In this document: positions 16,128-24,204 of the stretch, in pieces
How positions within the stretch are numbered: the stretch's first letter is position 1
Layout: each line of letters starts with the position of its first letter
Assembly: GCA_039028975.1 (NCBI GenBank)
Contig: JBCCHB010000187.1
Coordinates: 1 to 29,499, forward strand
Origin: JAHBNG01 sp039028975
Lineage (GTDB): Bacteria > Chloroflexota > Anaerolineae > Caldilineales > Caldilineaceae
Length of the DNA: 29,499 nt
Direction of reading: 5' to 3'
Notes under the pieces: model-generated
The model's database searches: none
Told to the model about the DNA's origin: nothing
The model's input: the letters and a program-made list of their open reading frames with translations, nothing else
Program-made: the position numbers and the translations under genes

Positions 16128-16837
16128 AAAAGTATCCTGTAGATCCCACTACGTTAAGGAATGAGTCGCAAATAACTTGAGTTTTTCGGCTGGGTGTAGC
16201 CCTATGAAATGCCCAAGTTATTTCGTTCTTATTCCCAAATGATTAATGATCCAGTAAGTAACTCGCATCGGAAGATACGTTCCCCTCGTATTGCGAACTA
16301 CTCACAATAATTTGAAAAGTTATAAATAATGTAGGACGAACCAATTGAAGGTAGATGCTCACTCCTTACTTTTACACAGTTTACTTTAACACAGTGTATG
16401 AAGCTGGGCAATGCTGCTTTCATGAGGGGTTGATTTCTTCTTCATGTATGATTGGATTTTGGTCCATACTCTGTAAACTTTAACGCAAAGTGGGATTCGC
16501 AGGGCTTTATTTGGGGAAGAATAAATCCGCGCCGACCTTGAGCCGCGACCCTAATTTTTCTTGCCCTAATTCCGGAATAATCCCGAAAGAAAACGTAAGC
16601 TTGGCAAAGAGGCGAAAAAATGGTAGTATATAGAATAAGATTTATTCAAGTTGCGCTTGGCCAGATATCATGTTGCAACAGAGTTACGCTATGGTCGATT
16701 TGAGACAGGAGTATACTCAATTTTCGTTCCTTAGGAATCAGGATCAAATAGAGCCCGAAACTTCGACGTTGCCATCTCGAGTACCTGAGAGATCTTTCAT
16801 TTGGTTTTATAAAATTCTCGTTCCTTAGCAGATCAAG
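16128..16837. other. Gene-free divergent intergenic region
   Basis: About 870 bp separate the divergent genes at 16127 and 16999. Seen here: inverted repeat AAATAACTTG (16170-16179) with CAAGTTATTT (16214-16223); ACACAGT as a direct repeat at 16374 and 16389, with a related tract (CTTTAACGCAAAGTG) near 16480; and a second pair, TTTTCGTTCCTTAG (16721-16734) and TTCTCGTTCCTTAG (16815-16828). These may be operator sites. A 65-codon minus-strand frame at 16646-16843 has no protein-like features and is not called. Confidence 0.45.
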
Positions 16838-16866
16838 TTGCACCGAATATAGTCTGCCAGTAAAAT
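16838..16866 (+). promoter_or_regulatory. Sigma-70-type promoter upstream of the Q/N-rich membrane protein
   Basis: TTGCAC (16838-16843), 17-bp spacer, TAAAAT (16861-16866). Start of transcription would be near 16873-16876, inside the left part of the palindromic leader element. The -10 box lies within the left arm of that element. Confidence 0.55.
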
Positions 16867-16985
16867 TTTACCCCCAACTTTTGTCCAGCTTAGCCTGAGG
16901 CAGTCCAAAAAGGTAAGAAATGCTTATCTTTGTGGGGACAAGTTCCGTCATCACGGATACAAGAATTTTATCTGGCCATCTATAT
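16848..16985 (+). repeat. Palindromic leader element, copy 4 (expanded)
   Basis: The outer arms GCCAGTAAAATT (16856-16867) and AATTTTATCTGGC (16964-16976) pair with one bulge. Inner arms CTTTTGTCC (16878-16886) and GGACAAG (16936-16942) pair, and CTTA-CCT (16889-16896) pairs with AGG-TAAG (16911-16917). An extra perfect hairpin TCCGT-CATC-ACGGA (about 16943-16956) is inserted between inner and outer right arms. It ends TCTGGCCATCTATATG, then GGGGAGAG (Shine-Dalgarno) and the ATG at 16999. Base changes relative to copies 1 and 2 partly preserve pairing. Confidence 0.55.
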
Positions 16986-16998
16986 GGGGAGAGAACAA

Positions 16999-19464
16999 AT
17001 GTCTGAACGTTGGGCAGATGAGGCCAGCCGCGGGGAACAACACGCGCCCACATCACCACAACCTACAAACGAGTCACTGGCTTCTTCAATGCGGGTGAAT
17101 GGAGCCAATTCTACTTCGGCTGGATATGAATCACAGCGTCCGAATGGCTATTCCCCTTCTCCCAACCCCTATTCAACCGATTCGCGTCAGTTAAACCAAT
17201 ACGAAGTTAGTCAACTATCTCAGGCTAAAGTATCTGATTCATATAATAGTACCTATACTAATAATACTTATACCAACGGAAGTCCATCAAGTAGTGGTGG
17301 ACAGTACGAGAATGGCTATCCTAGAAATGACTATACGGAGAATGGATATGGCCAGCTAAATGAGGAGAGTCCTGAGCTTTTGCGTTGGCGAGCGGAGTCA
17401 CTGCTCGATGAAATGATGCTTGGCGGTGCCGATGGCTCGGCCACTTCCAGCGACTTCAGTGCTCAAAACAATGGCCACCATCATTATGGTGAAGGGCCAG
17501 CCCACGGTGGCCAATCATCGGCACCGCCACTTCCTTCTCGACCAGGTACACACCAAGGAGACGGATACCTCGAACCACCTTTATCGGCTAATTTTGGAAC
17601 AGAAAATGGGCCACCTCCTGCTAATCAGCCCATGCGAGGGCAAGATACCTCAGCTCAAGGTTATGGTCCTATAGCAGAATCCCAGTCAGCACCTTACCCT
17701 CAAACGCGTACTCAATCCCCCCGCCAGGAGGATGCTCATTCAGCCCTCTCCTCTTCTGGGGATGGTCGAGGAAACCCTCCTTTCCCAGCATACGCACAAC
17801 AGACGTCTGCCCTGGCGCATCAATCTGGTGGACCGCCCCAACCGCCTGATGCTCAGCTCTACCAACCTTCGTCTACGAGGAGTTACGGCGAACACGATGC
17901 TCACGGATATAACGAGCAAGGTTACAACCAGAATCTACCAGGCAATGAGTATTCCCCTCATCAGTCAGCACAACCTATGCAACCACCACAGGCGGGGTTG
18001 CCCCTACAGTCTCCGCAGCAGGCAGCACCTCAGCCCGTTCCTAGAGGGGCTCCTCCTTCCCAACGTTCGCCGCTTGACTGGTCAAATGAAAACCCATTCG
18101 GTCAACAAACCCAAGGCCGTTCAGGGGAAGAGGAGCGCAATTGGCCTACAGATCCAGCGACATACTATGCTCAGCAGAATGCATTTCGACGCGAACTAGA
18201 GCGCAAACAATGGGCCATCTCATCAGGAAATTCGAATGATTATTTGACAAGCGTTCCACGATATGAAGAAGCCCAAAATCGCACAGCTTCTTATGCTAAC
18301 GCTGTTGCGCAGGGATATCAAGCACAGGATCACCCGACACAAGGCCATCAAACACAAGGGTTTCAAGGATCACAGGGCTATCCTTACAATCAAGAGAATC
18401 AGCAGTCTGCCCCATGGCGCACGCCGACACCGCAGCAAAACGGATATGAAAACCCTTATTCGAACTATGCTGATTCGAGCCATAGTGGGGTGAATCAGCC
18501 TGGACAATATGCACCTGCACACCAACAAACTACGCAAAATCAGGCGATGCAAAACTATGCATCCCCAAATCAAGCGCCTCCGACATATCCAAGTGGACTT
18601 CATACTGGCCAGGATAATGCATCCTATGCTCCTGAGCTAGGCCCTCTTGTATATGACCGAACATCTGTAGAGCCACACGGTACATCTTTCGGACATCTAC
18701 CCCATCAACAATCAAACCTGCCCTTTGCGGACAGTATGGCTGTTGGATCTCATGCAAGTGCTCGGTCAAATTTGCTTCCCCGACAAACGCGAGCTAGTGT
18801 TGATTCATTATATGAAGAGATGACTGTGCTCCAATCGCAAGTTGACAAGGCGTTGCCTATCTATGGCGATTCAGCAGAACGTGCTCGCAATCTGCTAGAA
18901 AAAGGACGGATTATTTTAGAGCAGACACCCCAACGTTCTGCTGAGGTTTCGTACTATGTACAACAGGTCCGGGGCATCATCCAAAGAGGGCAACAGCGTA
19001 TTCAATGGTCTAACCTCTATCGAAGTCGTCTCTCACGCTATCTGACGGGCTGGCTTCTACTCTCCATAATCATGCTCCTATCCAGTGCCGCATATGGTGG
19101 CCCAATGGCTGAGACGGTCGCATCCTGGTTTCCAGCCATCAGAACGATTATCCTCAATCATTTGAGTCCACTTATCGTTGTAGTAGCCACTGGTACCTTA
19201 GGCAGCGCGGCGGCAGCGCTCTTTAATATGTGGAGCTACAGCCGTAAGGAGTACGGTTTCTTTGATAGAAAATATGGCTTACTGGGTATTATATTGCCCA
19301 TCATTGGGTTGACGGGTGGGCTGCTTATTTATGGTCTTCTGACAATTGCTTATGCGCTACTCGGTTTGGTAGCTGGCAGTAGCGTATGGCTACAGATGCT
19401 TCCAGCAGTTTTGGCACTTGCTTTTGGCGCTATGCAAGAGAAGATCTACGGGACTTCAGAGTAA
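16999..19464 (+). CDS. Membrane protein with a ~600-residue Q/N/G/P/Y-rich disordered N-terminus
   Basis: 821 residues from the ATG at 16999, chosen because GGGGAGAG lies 6 nt upstream; the frame is open back to 16930 across the leader element. Residues 1 to about 600 are low complexity, rich in Gln, Asn, Gly, Pro, Ser and Tyr (for example YGEHDAHGYNEQGYNQ), resembling prion-like or phase-separating regions. A predicted helical segment follows (SLYEEMTVLQSQVDKALPIYG...ILEQTPQRSAEV), then four or five membrane helices in the last 150 residues (YLTGWLLLSIIMLLSS, LIVVVATGTLGSAAAALFNM, GIILPIIGLTGGLLIYGLL, MLPAVLALAFGAM). The membrane part looks like a small tail domain, but I cannot name a family. 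It lies 83 nt before priA on the same strand. Function unknown. Confidence 0.75.
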   Translation: MSERWADEASRGEQHAPTSPQPTNESLASSMRVNGANSTSAGYESQRPNGYSPSPNPYSTDSRQLNQYEVSQLSQAKVSDSYNSTYTNNTYTNGSPSSSGGQYENGYPRNDYTENGYGQLNEESPELLRWRAESLLDEMMLGGADGSATSSDFSAQNNGHHHYGEGPAHGGQSSAPPLPSRPGTHQGDGYLEPPLSANFGTENGPPPANQPMRGQDTSAQGYGPIAESQSAPYPQTRTQSPRQEDAHSALSSSGDGRGNPPFPAYAQQTSALAHQSGGPPQPPDAQLYQPSSTRSYGEHDAHGYNEQGYNQNLPGNEYSPHQSAQPMQPPQAGLPLQSPQQAAPQPVPRGAPPSQRSPLDWSNENPFGQQTQGRSGEEERNWPTDPATYYAQQNAFRRELERKQWAISSGNSNDYLTSVPRYEEAQNRTASYANAVAQGYQAQDHPTQGHQTQGFQGSQGYPYNQENQQSAPWRTPTPQQNGYENPYSNYADSSHSGVNQPGQYAPAHQQTTQNQAMQNYASPNQAPPTYPSGLHTGQDNASYAPELGPLVYDRTSVEPHGTSFGHLPHQQSNLPFADSMAVGSHASARSNLLPRQTRASVDSLYEEMTVLQSQVDKALPIYGDSAERARNLLEKGRIILEQTPQRSAEVSYYVQQVRGIIQRGQQRIQWSNLYRSRLSRYLTGWLLLSIIMLLSSAAYGGPMAETVASWFPAIRTIILNHLSPLIVVVATGTLGSAAAALFNMWSYSRKEYGFFDRKYGLLGIILPIIGLTGGLLIYGLLTIAYALLGLVAGSSVWLQMLPAVLALAFGAMQEKIYGTSE

Positions 19465-19547
19465 GGAACTGTACACGTAGTGCGCGCCGTCTAGCCTCTG
19501 GTGAATCGAGTGACAGTCCGCACTGCGAGAGTAAAACTTAAAGTAAG

Positions 19548-22373
19548 ATGCGATTTGCTGAAGTAGCCGTCAACGTGCCTATCCGCAGACAATTTGGCAC
19601 AGCCTACGAAACCCCTCCACCTGAATCTGAATTGGCGCTTTTCGAGATGCCTGATCCAGGCATGGACGAAGCACCAATCATCATTCACTTTCCATCCATT
19701 GCTCCGCAAGAAAAACCGAAAGCAAGCCGCAACAAGAGCTCTGGCAGCCGCGGACTCCAATCTTTCCATTACCATTTACCGCCTGAATTAGAAAGTATTG
19801 TTGAACCTGGACATCTTGTCTGGGTACCGTTTGGTCATCAGGAGCTACAGGGAATTGTGCTTCGGCTTTCTGACAATGCACCAGTTCAGACTAAGGCCAT
19901 CCAGTCTCTGGCTCGTCCGAACGCGGTTCTGAATCAGGTTCAGCTCGACCTGGCGGAGTGGATTGCCAACCGATATATAGCGCCCTTTAATGAGGCGTTG
20001 AAGCTCTTTTTGCCGCCCGGCCTGCTCTCTAAAAACCGGGATGAGGGAAATCGAGTTCGAGCAAAACGAGAACTAAAAATTGAGTTACTGATTCCTGAAG
20101 CCCAGTGGGATGAATCTTTGCTTGGGCTGGGGCGTACAACCCAACAGAGTGAGCTCCTAACTTGGCTATACCACCACCCAAATAGTCAACAAACGTCTGG
20201 GGAGCTAATCGCTGAATTGGGCCTTCGCTCCATGAGCGGGCTTGAGGGATTAGCGGCAAAATCCCTCATTGTTTTGCAGCCAGGTGAATTAGGGCTTAAG
20301 CGATTGACTATTCCCACGCTCGCTCAGGAGAAAAAAGAAACGTGGCAGGCACTGCTGGAATTGCAAGGTGTTGCCAAATATATTCCCCTTCTGGAAGTGC
20401 TTGCCCAAGCTCAGCAACCATTATGGAAGAGTGAACTTTATGCACGAGTAGATGCCAATCTAAAGATGCTGCAAGCACTTGAGTCGGTTGGCTTGATCCA
20501 GCTTACCGAAGAGATCCGCTTTCGCGATCCACTAGCAGGACGGATCTATGCAAAGACAACGGCTCCACATTTTACTGACGATCAAGAAAAGGTTTGGCGA
20601 CAAATAGAGCAGGGGGCATTCCAGTTACCGATCGCTGAGGATAATCAGCAGGATGGTGAGCGGAATAATCAGTGGGATGGCACGTGGCATGAGCAAGAGA
20701 ATGGTGCCGCAGAACCCCTAGGCCTTGGTTTGACACCGCCACCTCAACCGAAGCAATCTACCTCGGAAACTGCGAAATTTCTATTACATGGCGTTACGGG
20801 TAGCGGCAAAACGGAGATCTTCCTGCGGGCAATTGATGAAACCCTGGCTCAAAATAAGCAAGCTATTGTACTCGTCCCAGAAATTGCCCTGACGCCCCAG
20901 ACCGTTGCGCGCTTTGCTGGGCGGTTTCCGGGACGAGTGACGGTCATTCATTCTGGTCTGAACCAGGGGGAAAGATATGATGTCTGGCGTCGTGTTCAGG
21001 ATGATGAATTCGACATCGTCATAGGACCACGTAGCGCCCTTTTTGCCCCTTTAAAGCGATTGGGCTTAATCATTATGGATGAGGAGCATGAGTCCTCATA
21101 CAAGCAGAATGCAGAAGCCTGGGGCAGCTTTACTGTCTTTTATGATGCTCGGGATGTGGCCAATCGATTAGCAGAGCTGACGGGGAGCGTGCTTATCTTG
21201 GGCAGTGCAACACCAAGCCTTGAAAGTTATTATCGGGCCACCAATCAAGCCAGCACGAGTCTTTCCCAAATATACACACTCCTGGAAATGCCTCGTCGAG
21301 TCATGGGGCATGGTAGTTCGGGCGAGACGCTCTACGCGGAGTTGCCCCCTGTAGAACTTGTGGATATGCGTCAGGAGTTGCGGGCAGGGAACCGCAGTAT
21401 ACTTAGCCGTACCTTACAGGCTGAATTACATGCTACCTTAGACAGGGGTGAACAGGCCATTCTCTTCTTAAATCGCCGAGGAACTCGTACCTTTGTCATG
21501 TGCCGAGATTGTGGAGAAGTAAGCCAATGCGATCGCTGCGATGTCCCCCTCACCTACCATGAACGGGCAGATGTCTTGGTCTGTCACCACTGTAACCGCC
21601 GGGTACCAATCCCAGAAGTATGCCCGGAATGTAATAGCAAGCGCATAAAATATTTTGGTAGTGGAACCCAACGGTTAGAGGAGCTGGTTGCCCAAATTGC
21701 GCCACGAGCGCGGGTTCTACGCTGGGATGCTGACACAACTGGCCACCGAGGCAGTCATGAAGAGATCTTGAGTCGCTTTACACGAGGCGAGGCGGATATC
21801 ATTGTGGGGACCCAGATGATTGCCAAAGGGCTGGATCTGCCTATGGTGACCTTGGTAGGTGTCATTGCGGCCGACAGTGCGCTCTATCTACCGGATTTTC
21901 GGAGCGCCGAACGGACGTTTCAACTGTTGACCCAAGTAGCTGGCCGAGCTGGACGTAGCGAATTAGGTGGTCAAGTGATTATTCAGAGCTATACGCCCGA
22001 ACACTACGCTATTCAGTCTGCTAGCCAGCACGATTTTCAAGCGTTCTATGATCGGGAACTCCGCTTTCGTAAGGAGAATGGCTATCCCCCTATGGAGCGC
22101 CTGCTTCGGCTTGTCTACTGGGATAAGAAGCTAGAACAAGCCGAAAAAGCAGCCATTGAGATGGCGACAACGTTACGACACAAACTGCAAAGCCTAGGTT
22201 TAACGGATAGCACCCACCGGATTCTTGGCCCAGCACCCGCATTTTTTCCACGCTTTCGTGGATACTATCGCTGGCAAGTGATCATAAAGTCTGCCAATCC
22301 GGCGCAGCTATTGACCGATTTAGCTATTCCGTTTGGCTGGCGTGTTGACGTGGATCCGATTTCTCTATTGTAA
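19548..22373 (+). CDS. priA: Primosomal protein N' (replication restart helicase PriA)
   Basis: 941 residues; typical PriA is 730-830. The N-terminal 3'-DNA-binding region (FHYHLPPELES...VWVPFGHQELQGIVL) is followed by a winged-helix region and the helicase core with Walker A GVTGSGKT (415-422), DEEH box (511-514), LGSATPSLES, and motifs QMIAKGLD and QVAGRAGR. Eight cysteines bind two zinc ions: C652, C655, C661, C664, C679, C682, C692, C695. PriA reloads the replicative helicase at stalled forks. The extra length comes from two insertions: about 50 residues at 22-72 splitting the N-terminal DNA-binding domain, and about 40 Q/N/G-rich residues at 362-408 just before Walker A. It is likely co-transcribed with the gene before it. 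Confidence 0.95.
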   Translation: MRFAEVAVNVPIRRQFGTAYETPPPESELALFEMPDPGMDEAPIIIHFPSIAPQEKPKASRNKSSGSRGLQSFHYHLPPELESIVEPGHLVWVPFGHQELQGIVLRLSDNAPVQTKAIQSLARPNAVLNQVQLDLAEWIANRYIAPFNEALKLFLPPGLLSKNRDEGNRVRAKRELKIELLIPEAQWDESLLGLGRTTQQSELLTWLYHHPNSQQTSGELIAELGLRSMSGLEGLAAKSLIVLQPGELGLKRLTIPTLAQEKKETWQALLELQGVAKYIPLLEVLAQAQQPLWKSELYARVDANLKMLQALESVGLIQLTEEIRFRDPLAGRIYAKTTAPHFTDDQEKVWRQIEQGAFQLPIAEDNQQDGERNNQWDGTWHEQENGAAEPLGLGLTPPPQPKQSTSETAKFLLHGVTGSGKTEIFLRAIDETLAQNKQAIVLVPEIALTPQTVARFAGRFPGRVTVIHSGLNQGERYDVWRRVQDDEFDIVIGPRSALFAPLKRLGLIIMDEEHESSYKQNAEAWGSFTVFYDARDVANRLAELTGSVLILGSATPSLESYYRATNQASTSLSQIYTLLEMPRRVMGHGSSGETLYAELPPVELVDMRQELRAGNRSILSRTLQAELHATLDRGEQAILFLNRRGTRTFVMCRDCGEVSQCDRCDVPLTYHERADVLVCHHCNRRVPIPEVCPECNSKRIKYFGSGTQRLEELVAQIAPRARVLRWDADTTGHRGSHEEILSRFTRGEADIIVGTQMIAKGLDLPMVTLVGVIAADSALYLPDFRSAERTFQLLTQVAGRAGRSELGGQVIIQSYTPEHYAIQSASQHDFQAFYDRELRFRKENGYPPMERLLRLVYWDKKLEQAEKAAIEMATTLRHKLQSLGLTDSTHRILGPAPAFFPRFRGYYRWQVIIKSANPAQLLTDLAIPFGWRVDVDPISLL

Positions 22374-22383
22374 GATTTTGTTT

Positions 22384-23784
22384 CTATTGTACCAAATTTG
22401 AATGATTGACCAGGGGCAAATAGAGATATTCATTGACAGGTACGGCAACGGGAATGAACGATGTTACCTGAGCCAGAACAATATCAGTTTGTCCGTTGGG
22501 GTCAGGCGTCGTTACTGCAAATTGATTCGGTATCGAGTTTTCGGTGATGTTGCTATTGATTTTGAGAATATAACTCAGGCTAACGACTTCGTCACCACTT
22601 GCAAGTGAATCAACGGTCAAAGAGACCTGAGTGCCAGATTCTACATCGTTGGTGTTAATAGAATTTTCAACATTTGTCTCTAAGGTATTGGGGATTAGCT
22701 CTGTATTGACGGTATCGATCTCTCCACCTAATTCGATGTTGATAGCATCACCATTGCCAATATTCTGCATCAGAACTTTGCAAAATATAGTGTCGCCTGC
22801 AGAGATAGCCATATCGGAATCTGCGTCAATCAACCGTACACACTCGTGTGACAGCTTTAGGAGCGGGCTAGCCGTGACGCTAACTTCAGTGGGTTGGCTT
22901 TCACCAGGGATGTATGGATCATCCGTCAAAATGTCATTCGTCTCATTACTACTTACTATTCCCTGAAAGGTTACTGATTGAACTGAGTTAGGTAGTGGAT
23001 TGTTAATCTGGACCTGAAAGGAGACCCGGACAGACTCCGTAGAGGTTAGATTGCCTATTGTTACAACAACGGACGAATCGTTTGCTCGGTATCCTTGGTT
23101 GATAGTCCCCTCTGATGTGGTAACAGTACCGGGTATAAGCGTCGTATAATCGTCAATAGGAACTGTTAGGACAACGCCAGTTGCCGGGGTAGTGCGTAGG
23201 TTACTGACTTCAATTTGCAGAAGAAGCGTATCTCCTGGCGTGGTTCCGCCACTTTCATCAGCATCACGAAATAGTTCATCGGTGAGCGTTGCATTGAGTA
23301 CTGGCAGACGTCGGTGATAGATAGCACATTCAATACGACTTCCTTCTTCAATCTCCAAGTTGACAGTCGTTGCCACCTGATTGACAAGAATGGTATTGTT
23401 ATGGTTAATACAAATGATTGTCGTTTCATAGAGCGCCAGTGAGTTCTCCGTTCCTTCTTCCACGGAAATCTCATAGTCGCCGACGGCAATCATCAATGGC
23501 TCAGTCGAATAGCCGCTCTCAACATCCCGGGCGATAACACTCCCATTTATCAACAGATTAAACTTCTCATCACCTGGTTCAGGTTCTACGGAGTTAGAAA
23601 GAATCAGGACAGGTACAATAGGAGTTGTCTGTTTTGTCGATGCAGCATACAAGCCATCTGCAGCAAGCAATAGGATGCACACAGTAATCAATCCTGCCCA
23701 ACACGCGTTTGGGATGACAACGAGCGCGCTCCGTAAGCCGTTAGCCATTGTTTCTTCTCTCTGAAAGACTCTTCTATAGAACAT
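22384..23784 (-). CDS. Secreted DUF11-repeat protein with YLPLV tail
   Basis: 466 residues from the ATG at 23784 (GGGAG 6 nt upstream); the frame is open to 23829. A long n-region and hydrophobic core (WAGLITVCILLLAADGLYAA) form a signal peptide. The N-terminal part has strands and two cysteine-containing stretches (TTIICINHNNTIL, RIECAIYHRR). Two DUF11-like beta domains follow (SGGTTPGDTLLLQIEVSN... and SDMAISAGDTIFCKVLMQN...), the kind of repeat found in bacterial surface adhesins. The end reads NEYLYLPLVNHS, the YLPLV-type motif common near the C-terminus of exported Chloroflexota proteins. It is convergent with priA (10 bp apart). Likely cell-surface or secreted; ligand unknown. Confidence 0.8.
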   Translation of the reverse strand: MFYRRVFQREETMANGLRSALVVIPNACWAGLITVCILLLAADGLYAASTKQTTPIVPVLILSNSVEPEPGDEKFNLLINGSVIARDVESGYSTEPLMIAVGDYEISVEEGTENSLALYETTIICINHNNTILVNQVATTVNLEIEEGSRIECAIYHRRLPVLNATLTDELFRDADESGGTTPGDTLLLQIEVSNLRTTPATGVVLTVPIDDYTTLIPGTVTTSEGTINQGYRANDSSVVVTIGNLTSTESVRVSFQVQINNPLPNSVQSVTFQGIVSSNETNDILTDDPYIPGESQPTEVSVTASPLLKLSHECVRLIDADSDMAISAGDTIFCKVLMQNIGNGDAINIELGGEIDTVNTELIPNTLETNVENSINTNDVESGTQVSLTVDSLASGDEVVSLSYILKINSNITENSIPNQFAVTTPDPNGQTDIVLAQVTSFIPVAVPVNEYLYLPLVNHSNLVQ

Positions 23785-23844
23785 GGAGTTCTCCCTTTGT
23801 CGGCATGACGGACTGTCTACTCTAAACATCTCCGTCCAGTTTCT

Positions 23845-23957
23845 TATGGTTCGCTAGAAAAGTCTTGTCCCGGCTTTTGCCCCGTCTGCTCTGGGAATTT
23901 TGAGAAAGGAGGGCATACCCATCTTCGTGGGTGCAAGCTTTTCTGGCCATCTTTACG
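23845..23957 (+). repeat. Palindromic leader element, copy 2
   Basis: GCTAGAAAAG (23853-23862) pairs fully with CTTTTCTGGC (23938-23947, one G-U); inside it CTTG pairs with CAAG. TGCCC (23878-23882) pairs with GGGCA (23911-23915), and CCCA-TCTTCG-TGGG forms a third hairpin. It ends GGCCATCTTTACG. TATGGT (23845-23850) sits where copy 1 has its TATACT -10 box, but no good -35 is seen. No start codon with a gene follows directly; copy 3 and the gene at 24203 lie downstream. Confidence 0.6.
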
Positions 23958-23975
23958 TGCAGTTTTGTTTGAAAA

Positions 23976-23989
23976 TATAGTTCACTATA
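23976..23989. promoter_or_regulatory. Short palindrome TATAGT-TC-ACTATA, possible operator
   Basis: Perfect 6-bp arms around a TC centre lie between leader-element copies 2 and 3, about 90 bp upstream of a TATACT (24079-24084) that may be the -10 box for the gene at 24203. A binding protein is not identifiable. Confidence 0.3.
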
Positions 23990-24078
23990 CTATTTAATAC
24001 GATCTGGAATTATGTTCAATTGTACAAGTACGTCATAATTGTCGGTATTACATTTACCTAACAGCATTCTTACCTTGT

Positions 24079-24204
24079 TATACTACTGTCAATCTCAAAT
24101 GAGCCAAGATTTTCCCGACGCTCTACCAGAGACCAAACATTCACTTTGAACGGGAGAATAGCTCCACCTTTACGAGGATAAGCGTTTTCTAGCCATCTAT
24201 AGTT
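24079..24204 (+). repeat. Palindromic leader element, copy 3 (diverged)
   Basis: The right half is well conserved: CCACCTTTACGAGGATAAG (24164-24182), then TTTTCTAGCCATCTATAG. The left arm (AAGATTTTCCCG, 24106-24117) pairs only in part with GGATAAG, but CCCG/CGGG can close an inner stem. TATACT at 24079-24084 may be the -10 box. It ends directly at the TTG (24203) or 14 nt before the ATG (24215) of the next gene. Confidence 0.5.

Noticed and set aside
16646..16843. 65-codon minus-strand frame
   Set aside because: No Shine-Dalgarno, no domain, lies in a promoter region containing short repeats.
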